Shown in pieces: positions 25,723 to 34,272 of a stretch of DNA of 64,000 nt. Within the stretch, counting starts at the first letter, position 1. Every line of letters begins with the position of its first letter. Origin of the DNA: JBBQLG01 sp964251665 (GTDB lineage Bacteria > Bacteroidota > Bacteroidia > Cytophagales > Spirosomataceae); contig CAXUKO010000012.1 in assembly GCA_964251665.1 (NCBI GenBank), positions 1 through 64,000 of the forward strand, read 5' to 3'. A program made the position numbers and the translations under genes. The notes beneath the pieces are model-generated. The model did not search any database and was not told the DNA's origin. It was given only the letters and a program-made list of their open reading frames with translations.

Positions 25723-26423
25723 CCCCGAAAGCGCATATTCTCTATGTGGAAGACGACGTTAATCTGAGCTTCGTTACCAGCGATAACCTGGAATTGGCGC
25801 AGTTTGCGGTTACGCACTGCCTGTCGGGAGCCGATGCCTGGGCTGCTTTTCAACGCACAACGTTTGACCTCTGCATATTGGATGTAATGTTGCCCGGCAT
25901 TGATGGATTTACGCTGGCGAAGCAGATTCGCGCCGGTAACGCGACCATTCCTATTCTCTTTCTCAGTGCCCGTGCCGACAAAATCGACCGATTAGCTGGC
26001 CTGCGGCTGGGTGCCGACGATTACCTGACCAAGCCGTTTAGCATTGAAGAACTGATTCTGAAAATTGAGATCTTTTTGCGGAGAACTGCCGGGTTATCCA
26101 CCCTACCCCCCACGCGGGAAGTACCGGAACCAGTCCGGGTACTGGGCAACTACCAGTTTCACACCCAGAACCTGACGCTGACGCACGCCGTTCAAACCCA
26201 AACCCTGACCCGGCGGGAAGCCGATGTACTCCACTACCTGATAGACCGGCCCAACACGCTGATCCGGCGCGACGAACTCCTGAAAGCCATCTGGGGCGAC
26301 GACGACTATTTTATGGGCCGGAGTTTAGACGTGTTTATTTCCCGGCTGCGTAAGCACCTGCGCCATGACCCCGCCATTCGCATTGATAACCTGCACGGTG
26401 TCGGCTTCCGACTGACAAACTGA
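25719..26423 (+). CDS. OmpR/PhoB-type response regulator
   Basis: 234 residues: REC domain (1-118) with acidic residues in VEDDVN, phospho-acceptor D55 in CILDVMLPG, and the lysine in LTKPFSIEEL. A winged-helix Trans_reg_C domain occupies about 140-232 (LTRREADVLHYLI, SLDVFISRLRKHL, NLHGVGFRL). It is the partner of the overlapping upstream kinase. The nearest downstream gene, the secreted propeller protein at 26550, has its own promoter-like element, so it may or may not be a target. Confidence 0.96.
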   Translation: MTPKAHILYVEDDVNLSFVTSDNLELAQFAVTHCLSGADAWAAFQRTTFDLCILDVMLPGIDGFTLAKQIRAGNATIPILFLSARADKIDRLAGLRLGADDYLTKPFSIEELILKIEIFLRRTAGLSTLPPTREVPEPVRVLGNYQFHTQNLTLTHAVQTQTLTRREADVLHYLIDRPNTLIRRDELLKAIWGDDDYFMGRSLDVFISRLRKHLRHDPAIRIDNLHGVGFRLTN

Positions 26424-26507
26424 GATACGACCCGGAGCCGGATTTTCGTTAACTGGAATACAGATAAACACCGAGCCAGCGGCTATAGGAAGTTTCCCGC
26501 CCGGGTT

Positions 26508-26515
26508 TATCTTTG
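26508..26515 (+). promoter_or_regulatory. Likely -7 element of the propeller-protein gene
   Basis: TATCTTTG matches TAnnTTTG and sits 34 bp ahead of the ATG at 26550, implying a leader of about 28 nt. The -33 region is not convincing. Confidence 0.4.
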
Positions 26516-26549
26516 CGTTAATCCAAAATCTATTATCAACCTGAACAAC

Positions 26550-27830
26550 ATGAAAAAGCCGAGTTTAGTCATCGCCCTGTCGGCGGTGGCCAGTGCAGTC
26601 TTCGCCCAACAGGGGCCGATTCAGTTTACAGCCCGCAGTATTGTAGCCCTGTCTGATGCCGACCTGACTGCTTCCAGCCTGATTGATAATAACCTGAACC
26701 GTGACCGGGGCAGCCGCGATGCCCTCACCGTCATTTCGTTTCCGCTTACCCGCAGCAGCCAGATTACGTCGGCGCTGGTGTCTAACTCTTCCCTGCTGAC
26801 CGACAAAGCGCTGGGGGTGACCAATAACGGTAAACTGGCCTTTGTGCTGGAAGGACGCGGCCCGCTGGGCGACAGTATCCCGACGCTGAAAAACGGTGCA
26901 GCTGATTTTCCGGCCACCAATTCCATGTTCATTGTGGACGTTACCAGCGGCCAGAAACCAGCGGTGAAATTTAAATTCCCGACAGGCAGCAATCAGACGG
27001 CAGTAGCGCTCACGCCACAGGGGAACAGCATGGTCGTCGCTACCGGTGATGCCGGTAAAGAGTTAAAGATCATTGACATCGATGCGTCCGGTAAGCCAAC
27101 CCGTATTCTGACGTCGGCCTCGCCCACACCCGGCCAGCAGATTACCGATCTGGTGTTTCATCCCGGTGGTCAGTTTGTTGCTTACTCCATTGCGGCCACG
27201 CAGGAGGTTGGGTTGATGAAATACGCCATCGATAACGCGACCAAAAAACCATATCTGATTGCGCAGGGTAAGCCCATCAAAGTAGGCGCCATGCCGGGTT
27301 CGGGCAAGTTCACTGCTGATGGCAGTTTCTTTGTCATCCCGGATGCCAAAAAAGCCATTAGCGCGTCGGGTGCCGGAGCGGGCGAAGTCTTTGTTGTTCA
27401 ATTCAGCACCGAAGACACGCCGGGCGAACACAAAATCGTTTCGCAGGCCGCTACCGGCGAAAGCCCCGAAGCGGTTGCCGTTAGCCCTGATGGAACAATG
27501 GTTGTTGTTGCCAACGCGGGGCAATCGTACCAGCCCTTCACCAACGCAGCCGCTGGTAAAAGCTCATTATCCGTTTATACGCTGGGCAAAGATGGTAAGC
27601 TGACCAAAGGCGACGATTTTGCGTTCGATGGCATCCTGCCGCAGGCTGTTGAATTCGACCGCACGGGTGATAACATCGTAGTAGGCGTTTCGGAATACCT
27701 GGATTTCGGTAATCGCACCGGTGGTCTGGAGTTCTGGAAAGTAACCAAAGGCGATAAACCAACGCTGACCAAACAACCCGGCCACATCAATGTGGCGCGG
27801 GGCGTTCACTCAATCAAAGTGGTGAATTAG
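26550..27830 (+). CDS. Secreted seven-bladed beta-propeller protein (YncE-like)
   Basis: 426 residues with a signal peptide (MKKPSLVIALSAVASAVFAQ). The rest repeats propeller-blade motifs such as LTPQGNSMVVATGDAGKELK, VSPDGTMVVVANAG and VEFDRTGDNIVVGVSE, the style of YncE/lactonase-like propellers. No catalytic residues can be assigned. It may be a scaffold or binding protein in the periplasm or on the cell surface; no T9SS tail is present. It ends 13 bp before a remarkable 31-bp inverted repeat that separates it from the convergent lipoprotein hydrolase gene. Confidence 0.85.
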   Translation: MKKPSLVIALSAVASAVFAQQGPIQFTARSIVALSDADLTASSLIDNNLNRDRGSRDALTVISFPLTRSSQITSALVSNSSLLTDKALGVTNNGKLAFVLEGRGPLGDSIPTLKNGAADFPATNSMFIVDVTSGQKPAVKFKFPTGSNQTAVALTPQGNSMVVATGDAGKELKIIDIDASGKPTRILTSASPTPGQQITDLVFHPGGQFVAYSIAATQEVGLMKYAIDNATKKPYLIAQGKPIKVGAMPGSGKFTADGSFFVIPDAKKAISASGAGAGEVFVVQFSTEDTPGEHKIVSQAATGESPEAVAVSPDGTMVVVANAGQSYQPFTNAAAGKSSLSVYTLGKDGKLTKGDDFAFDGILPQAVEFDRTGDNIVVGVSEYLDFGNRTGGLEFWKVTKGDKPTLTKQPGHINVARGVHSIKVVN

Positions 27831-27843
27831 TCAGCGGAACCCG

Positions 27844-27908
27844 AAAAAATGAGTCCGTCGGTTACGCCGTACCTCCAAGGTACGGCGTAACCGACGGACT
27901 CATTTTTT
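27844..27908. terminator. Bidirectional terminator with a perfect 31-bp stem
   Basis: Arms 27844-27874 and 27878-27908 are exact complements around a 3-nt loop (CCA). The outer ends are six A and six T, so both strands end in a U-run. It lies between two convergent genes and can stop both. The stem is far longer than an ordinary terminator and might also be a mobile palindrome. Confidence 0.9.
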
Positions 27909-27922
27909 ACCCGAATTTCCAA

Positions 27923-29137
27923 TTACTGAATACCCGAAAAGAAACTGTACGTCCCCAGAATATAGGTGGGCAATCCCGTGGCGTGGTTAGCTCCTTTAAT
28001 GGGAATCAACTCAACGTTTGCAGCACCACGGGCTTTCATGGCATTGTAGGCATTTACGGAGTTGAGGTAAAAGACTGTGACATCGGCATCACCATGATAA
28101 AGCCGGGTTGGTGTTTTTGGCTTCCAGTCGTGGATATCATTATCGGCAATAGCTTTCAGAAAAGCCGTATCCGTGCCATCATTTATCGCCTGTTTGAACG
28201 AATCCGTCAGGGCTTCATTCAGACTGACGCCGAGACTGGCATTGTAGCCGCCAGCCGCAATCCGAGAGGCATAGGGTTCCTTGAAGTAATACGTCATTAG
28301 GCGGTTCAGGCCGTAAATACGGTCGTAGGTGAGCAGCACCCAGACGTACAGTCGCGAAATACTAGCATCCGAACTGGTTTTCGTATTGATGATTTCCTTC
28401 ATAAACGCCGGTTTGTCGTAGGCACCAGCACCGCAACTCGACGCTACCAGGTTAAATTCGTTCGGCGCTTCTTCCTCGATTTTCTTCTGTAAAGCCATCG
28501 TCGCGTAGCCCCCTTCGGAATAGCCAGCCAGAAACAGCCGCCCATCCCAGTTCGCCTTCGCTCCGGTAGTCCGGTTAGCCTCCAGAAACTCACGGGTGGC
28601 CCGCAGCATATCCAGCGAAGACGTAGCTAAGCCATTGCGCTGTTCGTACGGGTGCGGCAGGTTTTTCGAGGCCCCATAACCGATATAGTCCGGGGCAGCA
28701 ATGATATAGCCCTGCGACGCAAACACCGACCCGAACGTGTACGACTCGCTGTTGGTGTTGTAATACGACGGCGCGGCATCATCGCCCGTAATGGTACCGT
28801 GCTGCTGACTGATGAGGGCAACGGCATTCGGCGTATCAGGAATAAGCAGTGCCCCGGATGCTTGCGTCGGGCGGCCGTCCGTATTAGTGGTATTATAAAC
28901 GACGCGGTACACCTTGATACCGTAACGAATCAGCAGCCGGAATGCAGACGAAATACCACTATAACGGCTTCTAAGCTGGTCAGCAGAATATTGCCCCAAC
29001 AGGCTGGCCGATACCAGTACCGGGGTTGGCTGCGGGCTTGTGGCCGAGTCGACAGCGTCTGCTTTTTTACAGCCTGTTGGGGTCACTAATAACAACCCGG
29101 ACAGGAGCAGCGTGGGCAGCGTTTTTAACAAAATCAT
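27923..29137 (-). CDS. Lipoprotein alpha/beta hydrolase (secreted lipase-like)
   Basis: 404 residues. The N terminus is a lipoprotein signal ending LLVTPTGC, so it is membrane-anchored outside the cytoplasm. The nucleophile elbow is GYSEGG with S207; a likely acid is in YHGDADVTVFY, and the histidine is in KGANHATGLP. The arrangement matches the secretory lipase/LIP-like and prolyl-peptidase-like hydrolase group that often occurs in Bacteroidota; its substrate is probably an ester. Convergent with the propeller gene. The 309-bp region before its start is shared with the divergent OmpA gene. Confidence 0.88.
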   Translation of the reverse strand: MILLKTLPTLLLSGLLLVTPTGCKKADAVDSATSPQPTPVLVSASLLGQYSADQLRSRYSGISSAFRLLIRYGIKVYRVVYNTTNTDGRPTQASGALLIPDTPNAVALISQQHGTITGDDAAPSYYNTNSESYTFGSVFASQGYIIAAPDYIGYGASKNLPHPYEQRNGLATSSLDMLRATREFLEANRTTGAKANWDGRLFLAGYSEGGYATMALQKKIEEEAPNEFNLVASSCGAGAYDKPAFMKEIINTKTSSDASISRLYVWVLLTYDRIYGLNRLMTYYFKEPYASRIAAGGYNASLGVSLNEALTDSFKQAINDGTDTAFLKAIADNDIHDWKPKTPTRLYHGDADVTVFYLNSVNAYNAMKARGAANVELIPIKGANHATGLPTYILGTYSFFSGIQ

Positions 29138-29446
29138 GCGTTGAGTCGAGTAAAGTTTTAGTCTATTAGCTTAGTAGTATAACGTCTCTATACGTTAATT
29201 CGTTTCGGCTGAGGAGTCCTAAACTAATCTACTATTTATGTAGAATGGTTTCTACAGGATTGAGGAATGTGGCCCATTTTCACGCGTATACCCCATCTTT
29301 CCCCATAGATTTCACTGACAGAGAAAATTCCAAACAACTGGTTAGTAATCAACTTATTAACCCGCTTAAATCATACTAATCATCCCCCCGTTTAACTTGT
29401 GGTACGGCGTTTGGGTAAGGGTCAGCAACACCAACATGCATAAACT
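29138..29446. other. Divergent intergenic region with an operator-like palindrome
   Basis: No open frame of interest. It contains TGTAGAA-TGGT-TTCTACA (29239-29256), a perfect 7-bp inverted repeat that could be a regulator site. The second half shares TTTCTACA with other stress-gene upstream regions in the window. It should hold the promoters of both the lipoprotein hydrolase and the OmpA gene. Confidence 0.45.
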
Positions 29447-30163
29447 ATGATTCACAACATTGCCGCATCAGGTACTAAACTCACCGCAGTCTTACTAACG
29501 GCGAGTCTTCTTACAACTGATGTACTATTGGTTAGCTGTAAATCAATCAAAAACAACACCAACAAAACGCAGCGCGGGGCCGGTATCGGTGCCGGGGCGG
29601 GAGCCGTAGCTGGTGGTGTTATTGGCCGACGCAGTGGTAACACCGTTTTGGGTGCTATTCTGGGTGCAACGGTAGGCGGTGCCGCTGGTGCAGTGATCGG
29701 TCGGCGGATGGACAAGCAAGCCGAAGAAATTAAAAAAGACCTGCCCCAGGCGAAAGTCGAACGGGTTGGCGAAGGAATCAAAGTGACGCTGGGATCGGAT
29801 ATTTTATTTGACGTGAACAGCGCTACCCTGAAACCGGCGACGCAAAAAGCACTCGACGATTTTGCAGCTTCGCTCACTAAATATGATGACACCAACATTC
29901 TGGTAGAAGGGCATGCCGACGCAACCGGACCGGACGATTACAACCTGAAACTGTCCAAGCAACGCGCTGATGCAGTTGCCAGTTACCTGGAGACTAAAGG
30001 AGTAAAGAGCAGCCGGGTCGATGAAAAAGGTTATGGGGAAACGCAGCCGGTCGCCGACAATACAACCGAAGCCGGACGAGCGCAAAACCGCCGGGTGGAT
30101 GTAGCGGTATTTGCCAACAAGAAGTTAGTGCAGGCCGCCAAGAAGGGCGACGTGAAGGAGTAA
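29447..30163 (+). CDS. OmpA-family lipoprotein with glycine zipper
   Basis: 238 residues. The leader ends VLLVSC, a lipobox with Cys31. Residues ~42-90 are a glycine-zipper membrane segment (GAGIGAGAGAVAGGVIGRR and a second GAILGATVGGAAGAVIG). The C-terminal OmpA domain (~115-228) has LFDVNSATLKPATQKALD, EGHADATGPDDYNLKLSKQR and GYGETQPVADNTTEAGRAQN, the peptidoglycan-binding core with the conserved Asp and Arg. It probably tethers the outer membrane to peptidoglycan. The DUF3140 gene follows after 14 bp, suggesting an operon within a stress-gene block. Confidence 0.93.
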   Translation: MIHNIAASGTKLTAVLLTASLLTTDVLLVSCKSIKNNTNKTQRGAGIGAGAGAVAGGVIGRRSGNTVLGAILGATVGGAAGAVIGRRMDKQAEEIKKDLPQAKVERVGEGIKVTLGSDILFDVNSATLKPATQKALDDFAASLTKYDDTNILVEGHADATGPDDYNLKLSKQRADAVASYLETKGVKSSRVDEKGYGETQPVADNTTEAGRAQNRRVDVAVFANKKLVQAAKKGDVKE

Positions 30164-30177
30164 AACCACAGTAAGCT

Positions 30178-30522
30178 ATGGCAGCGCTTGACACAGACGA
30201 GAAGAAAGACGTAAAGGCTGAATTCGACGAGGTTGTGAATATGTCGGCCAGTGAACTCAAAAAGTGGCTCACCACGGACGAATCAAAATCTGTCGGGCAG
30301 CATGTGGATGGTGCCGCTGAATCGACGGGCCATCAGTCGGGCGAACGAATCGTTAAACTGCTTGGCACTAAAACCGCCGATCTAACGGATGACGATTACG
30401 CCCACATGCGGAAAGTAATCAGCTACGTAAAGCGGCACAGTGCCCAGGAGCCGAAGGAAGTAGCCGGTAGCAACTGGGAATACTCGTTAAAAAACTGGGG
30501 GCATAATCCCGAAAAGAAATAG
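30178..30522 (+). CDS. DUF3140-family small protein
   Basis: 114 hydrophilic residues matching the DUF3140 family: EEVVNMSASELKKWL-like start (here DEVVNMSASELKKWL), the GHQSGERIVKLL core, DDDYAHMRKVISYVKRH, then a C-terminal NWEYSLKNWGHNP. Members are small soluble proteins of unknown function that often sit near stress genes and have a charge pattern suggesting nucleic-acid association, which is unproven. It starts 14 bp after the OmpA gene and is probably co-transcribed. A 111-bp gap then precedes the four-helix protein gene. Confidence 0.87.
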   Translation: MAALDTDEKKDVKAEFDEVVNMSASELKKWLTTDESKSVGQHVDGAAESTGHQSGERIVKLLGTKTADLTDDDYAHMRKVISYVKRHSAQEPKEVAGSNWEYSLKNWGHNPEKK

Positions 30523-30633
30523 GCAGCGGTCAGTAATCAGTGGCCCCTGTAACAACGCAACTTTCTGATTTACTCAACAACTGAAAAATTGATTTTTGAC
30601 AACCAAGTCACTCACAACTAAACAGAAATCGTT

Positions 30634-31089
30634 ATGAACGTTAAAGAAACACGGGGTGAAATCCTCGACCAGCTAAACAAATTGCTGACTCGGAGTCACG
30701 ACGCGGAAAAAGGGTACACAGAAGCCGCCGAAAACGTAAAAGATGTTGAACTGAAAAGCCTGTTTCTGGCGCAATCCCGTCAGCGGGCCGAGTTCGCTCA
30801 GGAACTGGATCGGGAAATTCGCACCGTTGGTGGCGAACCGGACAGTGGCACCAGCTTAGCTTCCGATTTACACCGGGCCTGGATTAACATCAAATCAACC
30901 TTTGCCAGCGACGATGACAAAGCGGTTGTACAGGAATGTACACGCGGTGATCAGCAGGCACTTGACAACTACAATGAAGTTTTACAGGAAACGGATCTGG
31001 TAGCCAGCACCCGCCAGCTGTTGCTCAGCCAGAAAGAAAAAATTGAGTCAGCGCATGCCACAATGGCTCGCTTAGCTTTGGTAGTGTAG
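30634..31089 (+). CDS. PA2169-type four-helix-bundle protein (DUF2383)
   Basis: 151 residues, all helical, with the ferritin-like DUF2383 pattern: an N-terminal LNKLLTRSHDAEKGYTEAAE helix, then LFLAQSRQRAEFAQELDREI, GTSLASDLHRAW and a C-terminal long helix ending AHATMARLAL. The family is named after P. aeruginosa PA2169 and is linked to stress or stationary phase in many bacteria, without a known activity. Several Glu and His residues lie at positions that bind iron in ferritin-like folds, but not as a complete diiron site. Followed by a clear terminator. Confidence 0.9.
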   Translation: MNVKETRGEILDQLNKLLTRSHDAEKGYTEAAENVKDVELKSLFLAQSRQRAEFAQELDREIRTVGGEPDSGTSLASDLHRAWINIKSTFASDDDKAVVQECTRGDQQALDNYNEVLQETDLVASTRQLLLSQKEKIESAHATMARLALVV

Positions 31090-31105
31090 TGAATGGTGGG
31101 ATCAG

Positions 31106-31137
31106 AAAGCCTACCCTCGTTGAGGGTAGGCTTTTTT
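31106..31137 (+). terminator. Rho-independent terminator after the four-helix protein gene
   Basis: A 13-bp stem (AAAGCCTACCCTC with GAGGGTAGGCTTT), 3-nt loop and a run of six T. Confidence 0.9.
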
Positions 31138-31273
31138 GTTTTCAGCCCATTAATTCTGTGGATTTAACCAATTTATCACGCTGCCTCACTATACCACCAG
31201 CCAGAAACATTATACCGAAACGACTGGTTTTATTACTATCTGACTGAGTTTTAATCGGTCGAAAACAGACGTT

Positions 31274-33367
31274 ATGATTTCAAGTTCAACCGACACTATG
31301 GCTACTGAGCCACTTGCCTCCAGGCCAGGCAAACCATACCCACTGGGTGCCACCTACGATTCTGAAGGCGTTAACTTTTCTTTGTTCAGCGAAAACGCAA
31401 CCGGCGTTACACTTTGCCTGTATAATCCTGAGGACCCGGCTACGGAGGTAGCCAGCGTTGTAGTTACCGAAAAGACCGAAAACATCTGGCATATCTACTT
31501 AGATGGGATCGCAGCCGGTACCCTTTACGGCTATCGGGTAGAAGGTCCATATGAACCGTCGCAGGGCCATTATTTTAACCCAGCCAAGCTACTGCTTGAC
31601 CCCTACGCCCGCGCCATACACGCCCCAATGGATGCCAACAATGCGCAGTTGGGCTACGACTACGAAAACCCCGCCGACGACCGGTTTCTGATTCCCAACG
31701 ACGTAGACAGCGGCCCGACATCGCCCAAAAGCATTATCATCGACCCGGCCTTCGATTGGGAAGACGATCAGGCACCGGCTACGCCCATGAGTCGCTCGGT
31801 GATTTATGAGATGCACGTGAAAGGGTTCACCTATCAGCACCCGGCTATCAGCAAAAAAATTCGCGGGTCGTATGCCGCCCTTAGCAGCAAAGAAAGTATC
31901 GACTACCTGACCAAACTGGGCGTCACCGCCGTTGAGTTGCTGCCCGTTCATCAGTTTACCAACGAAAGCTACTGGGGCTACAACTCCATTGGATTCTTTG
32001 CGCCCCAAAATACCTACGCTTCGTCGGGTATGATGGGTCAGCAGGTAACGGAGTTTAAAAACATGGTAAAGGCCCTGCACAAAGCGGGCATTGAAGTGAT
32101 TCTGGACGTGGTCTATAACCACACCGCAGAGGGTAATCAGTACGGCCCGACGCTCTCCATGAAAGGCATCGACAACCGGTCGTATTACCGCGTGGTGGAA
32201 AAAACGCCGGAGTATTACATGGATTTCACCGGGACGGGCAACACATTTGACCTGACGCATCCGCGTGCACTCCAGCTGGTGATGGACAGCCTGCGCTACT
32301 GGGTAACGGACATGCACGTAGATGGCTTCCGCTTCGATCTGGCTTCGGCCCTGTCGCGGGGTGCCGATTCGGGTCAGTTATCGTCATTTCTGGATACTGC
32401 TAATCAGGACCCGATTCTGTCGGCTGTGAAACTGATTGCCGAACCCTGGGATATTCAGACGTATCAGGTTGGTCAGTTTCCGGTGCGCTGGTCGGAGTGG
32501 AACGGTAAATACCGCGATACAGTCCGGGCGTTCTGGAAAAGTGAAGATGGTAAAGCCCGTGAGCTGGTGATGCGTTTACTGGGCAGTCCCGACCTGTACT
32601 CCGACGATGGCCGATCCCCTGCCAACAGCATTAACCTGATTACGGCGCACGACGGCTTTACGCTGAATGACCTGGTTAGCTACAACGAGAAACATAACGA
32701 AGCCAACGGCGAGAATAACAACGATGGCTCGAACGATAACCTGAGCTGGAACTGCGGTGCCGAAGGCCCAACGGACGATCCGGCTATTAACGAACTGCGG
32801 GAAAAGCAGAAACGAAATTTTCTGATGACGATGTTCCTCAGTCAGGGTACACCCATGCTTGTGATGGGCGACGAATACGGCCGCACGCAGCATGGCAACA
32901 ACAACGGCTATAATCAGGATAGTGAGATCAGCTGGTTTAACTGGAACTGGACCGAAAAGGAACAGGCTCAGTTCGACTTTACGGCTCGCCTGATCGAGTT
33001 ACGCCATCAGACGCCTTTGGTACGTCGACGGAATTTTTATACGGAAGAACAGGTGAAGGTGCTTCGTCCTGACGTAAAACCCATGACGGCTGAAGACCTG
33101 TCCAATCCCGGTACGCACTGCGTAGCGCTGTATTTTGATGGGCAGGCGGTGAGCGAGCAAACGGAGGATGGGACGCCAATTGAACCCGACCGGCTGTTCT
33201 GGGTGCTCAACAGTTACTGGGAGTCCATCGACTTCCGGCTGCCCGATGTCGGCGACTGGGAGCTGGTAGTAGATTCGGACGGAAACAGTATCGTCAAACC
33301 CGGCCCGCTTTCCACAAATAAATATACCGTAGCCCCCCGGTCGTCGGTGCTGCTCCGGGCAAAGTAA
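31274..33367 (+). CDS. glgX: Glycogen debranching enzyme GlgX
   Basis: 697 residues, GH13 subfamily 11 (isoamylase/GlgX). An N-terminal CBM48 (about 15-110: PYPLGATYDSEGVNFSLFSE) precedes the catalytic barrel. Catalytic residues visible: nucleophile D355 in DGFRFDLASA, general acid E390 in IAEPWDIQ, and the third acid D460 in ITAHDGFTLND. DVVYNHTAEGN is conserved region I. It removes alpha-1,6-linked maltotriose/tetraose chains from phosphorylase-trimmed glycogen. A start at the second Met (31310, MATEPLAS) is also possible. No other glycogen genes are nearby. In this neighbourhood it may serve trehalose or compatible-solute supply, which is inference. Confidence 0.95.
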   Translation: MISSSTDTMATEPLASRPGKPYPLGATYDSEGVNFSLFSENATGVTLCLYNPEDPATEVASVVVTEKTENIWHIYLDGIAAGTLYGYRVEGPYEPSQGHYFNPAKLLLDPYARAIHAPMDANNAQLGYDYENPADDRFLIPNDVDSGPTSPKSIIIDPAFDWEDDQAPATPMSRSVIYEMHVKGFTYQHPAISKKIRGSYAALSSKESIDYLTKLGVTAVELLPVHQFTNESYWGYNSIGFFAPQNTYASSGMMGQQVTEFKNMVKALHKAGIEVILDVVYNHTAEGNQYGPTLSMKGIDNRSYYRVVEKTPEYYMDFTGTGNTFDLTHPRALQLVMDSLRYWVTDMHVDGFRFDLASALSRGADSGQLSSFLDTANQDPILSAVKLIAEPWDIQTYQVGQFPVRWSEWNGKYRDTVRAFWKSEDGKARELVMRLLGSPDLYSDDGRSPANSINLITAHDGFTLNDLVSYNEKHNEANGENNNDGSNDNLSWNCGAEGPTDDPAINELREKQKRNFLMTMFLSQGTPMLVMGDEYGRTQHGNNNGYNQDSEISWFNWNWTEKEQAQFDFTARLIELRHQTPLVRRRNFYTEEQVKVLRPDVKPMTAEDLSNPGTHCVALYFDGQAVSEQTEDGTPIEPDRLFWVLNSYWESIDFRLPDVGDWELVVDSDGNSIVKPGPLSTNKYTVAPRSSVLLRAK

Positions 33368-33373
33368 GTAGGT

Positions 33374-33466
33374 AAGTCAATAAGCGGCTTCGCCTTAGTC
33401 GGCCACTTGCTGCCTTACTAACTTAAGCGAAGCCGCTTATTGACTTATCAACTTAAGCGAAGCCAC
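33374..33466. repeat. Intergenic palindromic repeat, family A copy 3 (diverged)
   Basis: Perfect 20-bp arms 33374-33393 and 33427-33446, with AAGTCAATAAGCGGCTTCGC as the left arm. A partial third unit (CTTAAGCGAAGCCACT) follows to 33466. The block TAAGCGGCTTCGCCTTAGTC is a variant of TAAGTGGCTGCGCCTAAGTC in copies 1 and 2. It fills the convergent gap between glgX and the DUF3891 gene. Confidence 0.85.
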
Positions 33467-34195
33467 TCATTTCCTGAACGTCCACTCCCGTACCTCAACC
33501 GGGGCGCTGTTGATGGCGTTGTATAACTCCTTATCCTTCCTGAACTTAAGTTGACTGATTGGGTATACCTCCACGTGAATACTGAACGTGTCTACTTCAA
33601 ACGGCCATGGGTCAACACTAACTGACTCGTCCTCACTGCGCTGACTGATGTAATGATGGGTTCCGTCGGGGCCTCTGCTAATCTCTAACCGACGGGCTTC
33701 GGGCGGCAGCTGACCGAGGCAGAGAATAAGCGATAGGGCATCGCACCACTGCAGAAAATCATACGCATAATCGACTTCCTCCTGAGTGGCCCCGTACGCT
33801 TCACGCCATTGGGTCTGGTTCGTCTTCTGCTGATCCAGAAACGCATCCAGTGACGAGTCTTTGCCCCGTTTGGGTTCATAAAGAAACGTGGCATGCCGCG
33901 ACAACATCAGCGCATTCCACCGGCTTTTGTGGAGAGCAATGGTAATCATGTTATGGCACTGCTCCACCGAATACTCGGTGATGGCGAAGTGTAAAGGGGC
34001 ACCGGCTTCGGTGAGGTGGTTAGTGCCTTCCCACGGCTCCTGACCATCGTCGTGCTCAAACAGGGCCGTCAGCGTTTCAATCCAGTGAACGGGGCGTTTG
34101 GCCACCTGCCACTGCATAGCGGCCTGTAGAGCCAATAGTCCATGCGCCTGTTGATGAATAATCTCCCAGCCCGCGTTCGTACTCTGTACAATCAT
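33467..34195 (-). CDS. DUF3891-family protein
   Basis: 242 residues matching DUF3891: starts MIVQSTNAGWEIIHQQAHGL, has WIETLTALFEHDDGQ, a central HNMITIALHKSRWNALMLSRH, and a YDFLQWCDALSLILCLGQLP helix. The conserved histidines and acidic residues (QQAHG, HDDG, RH, QWCDALS) recall metal-dependent HD-like enzymes, but activity is not established. No signal peptide, so cytoplasmic. It ends at the family A repeat. It is downstream of the PPOX-type gene on the same strand, separated by a 77-bp gap with an inverted repeat. Confidence 0.85.
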   Translation of the reverse strand: MIVQSTNAGWEIIHQQAHGLLALQAAMQWQVAKRPVHWIETLTALFEHDDGQEPWEGTNHLTEAGAPLHFAITEYSVEQCHNMITIALHKSRWNALMLSRHATFLYEPKRGKDSSLDAFLDQQKTNQTQWREAYGATQEEVDYAYDFLQWCDALSLILCLGQLPPEARRLEISRGPDGTHHYISQRSEDESVSVDPWPFEVDTFSIHVEVYPISQLKFRKDKELYNAINSAPVEVREWTFRK

Positions 34196-34222
34196 GCGAC
34201 GTATAGACAGCCTGAAAACAGT

Positions 34223-34266
34223 CGGGCCTGTCCCCGAGTCCTTCTCAGGATGCAGCGACAGGCCCG
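34223..34266 (-). terminator. Inverted repeat, possible terminator of the PPOX-type gene
   Basis: CGGGCCTGTC (34223-34232) and GACAGGCCCG (34257-34266) form a perfect 10-bp stem with a 24-nt loop, directly after the minus-strand stop at 34273. The T-run after it is weak (TGTTTTC), so termination is uncertain. Confidence 0.4.
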
Positions 34267-34272
34267 GCGTTG

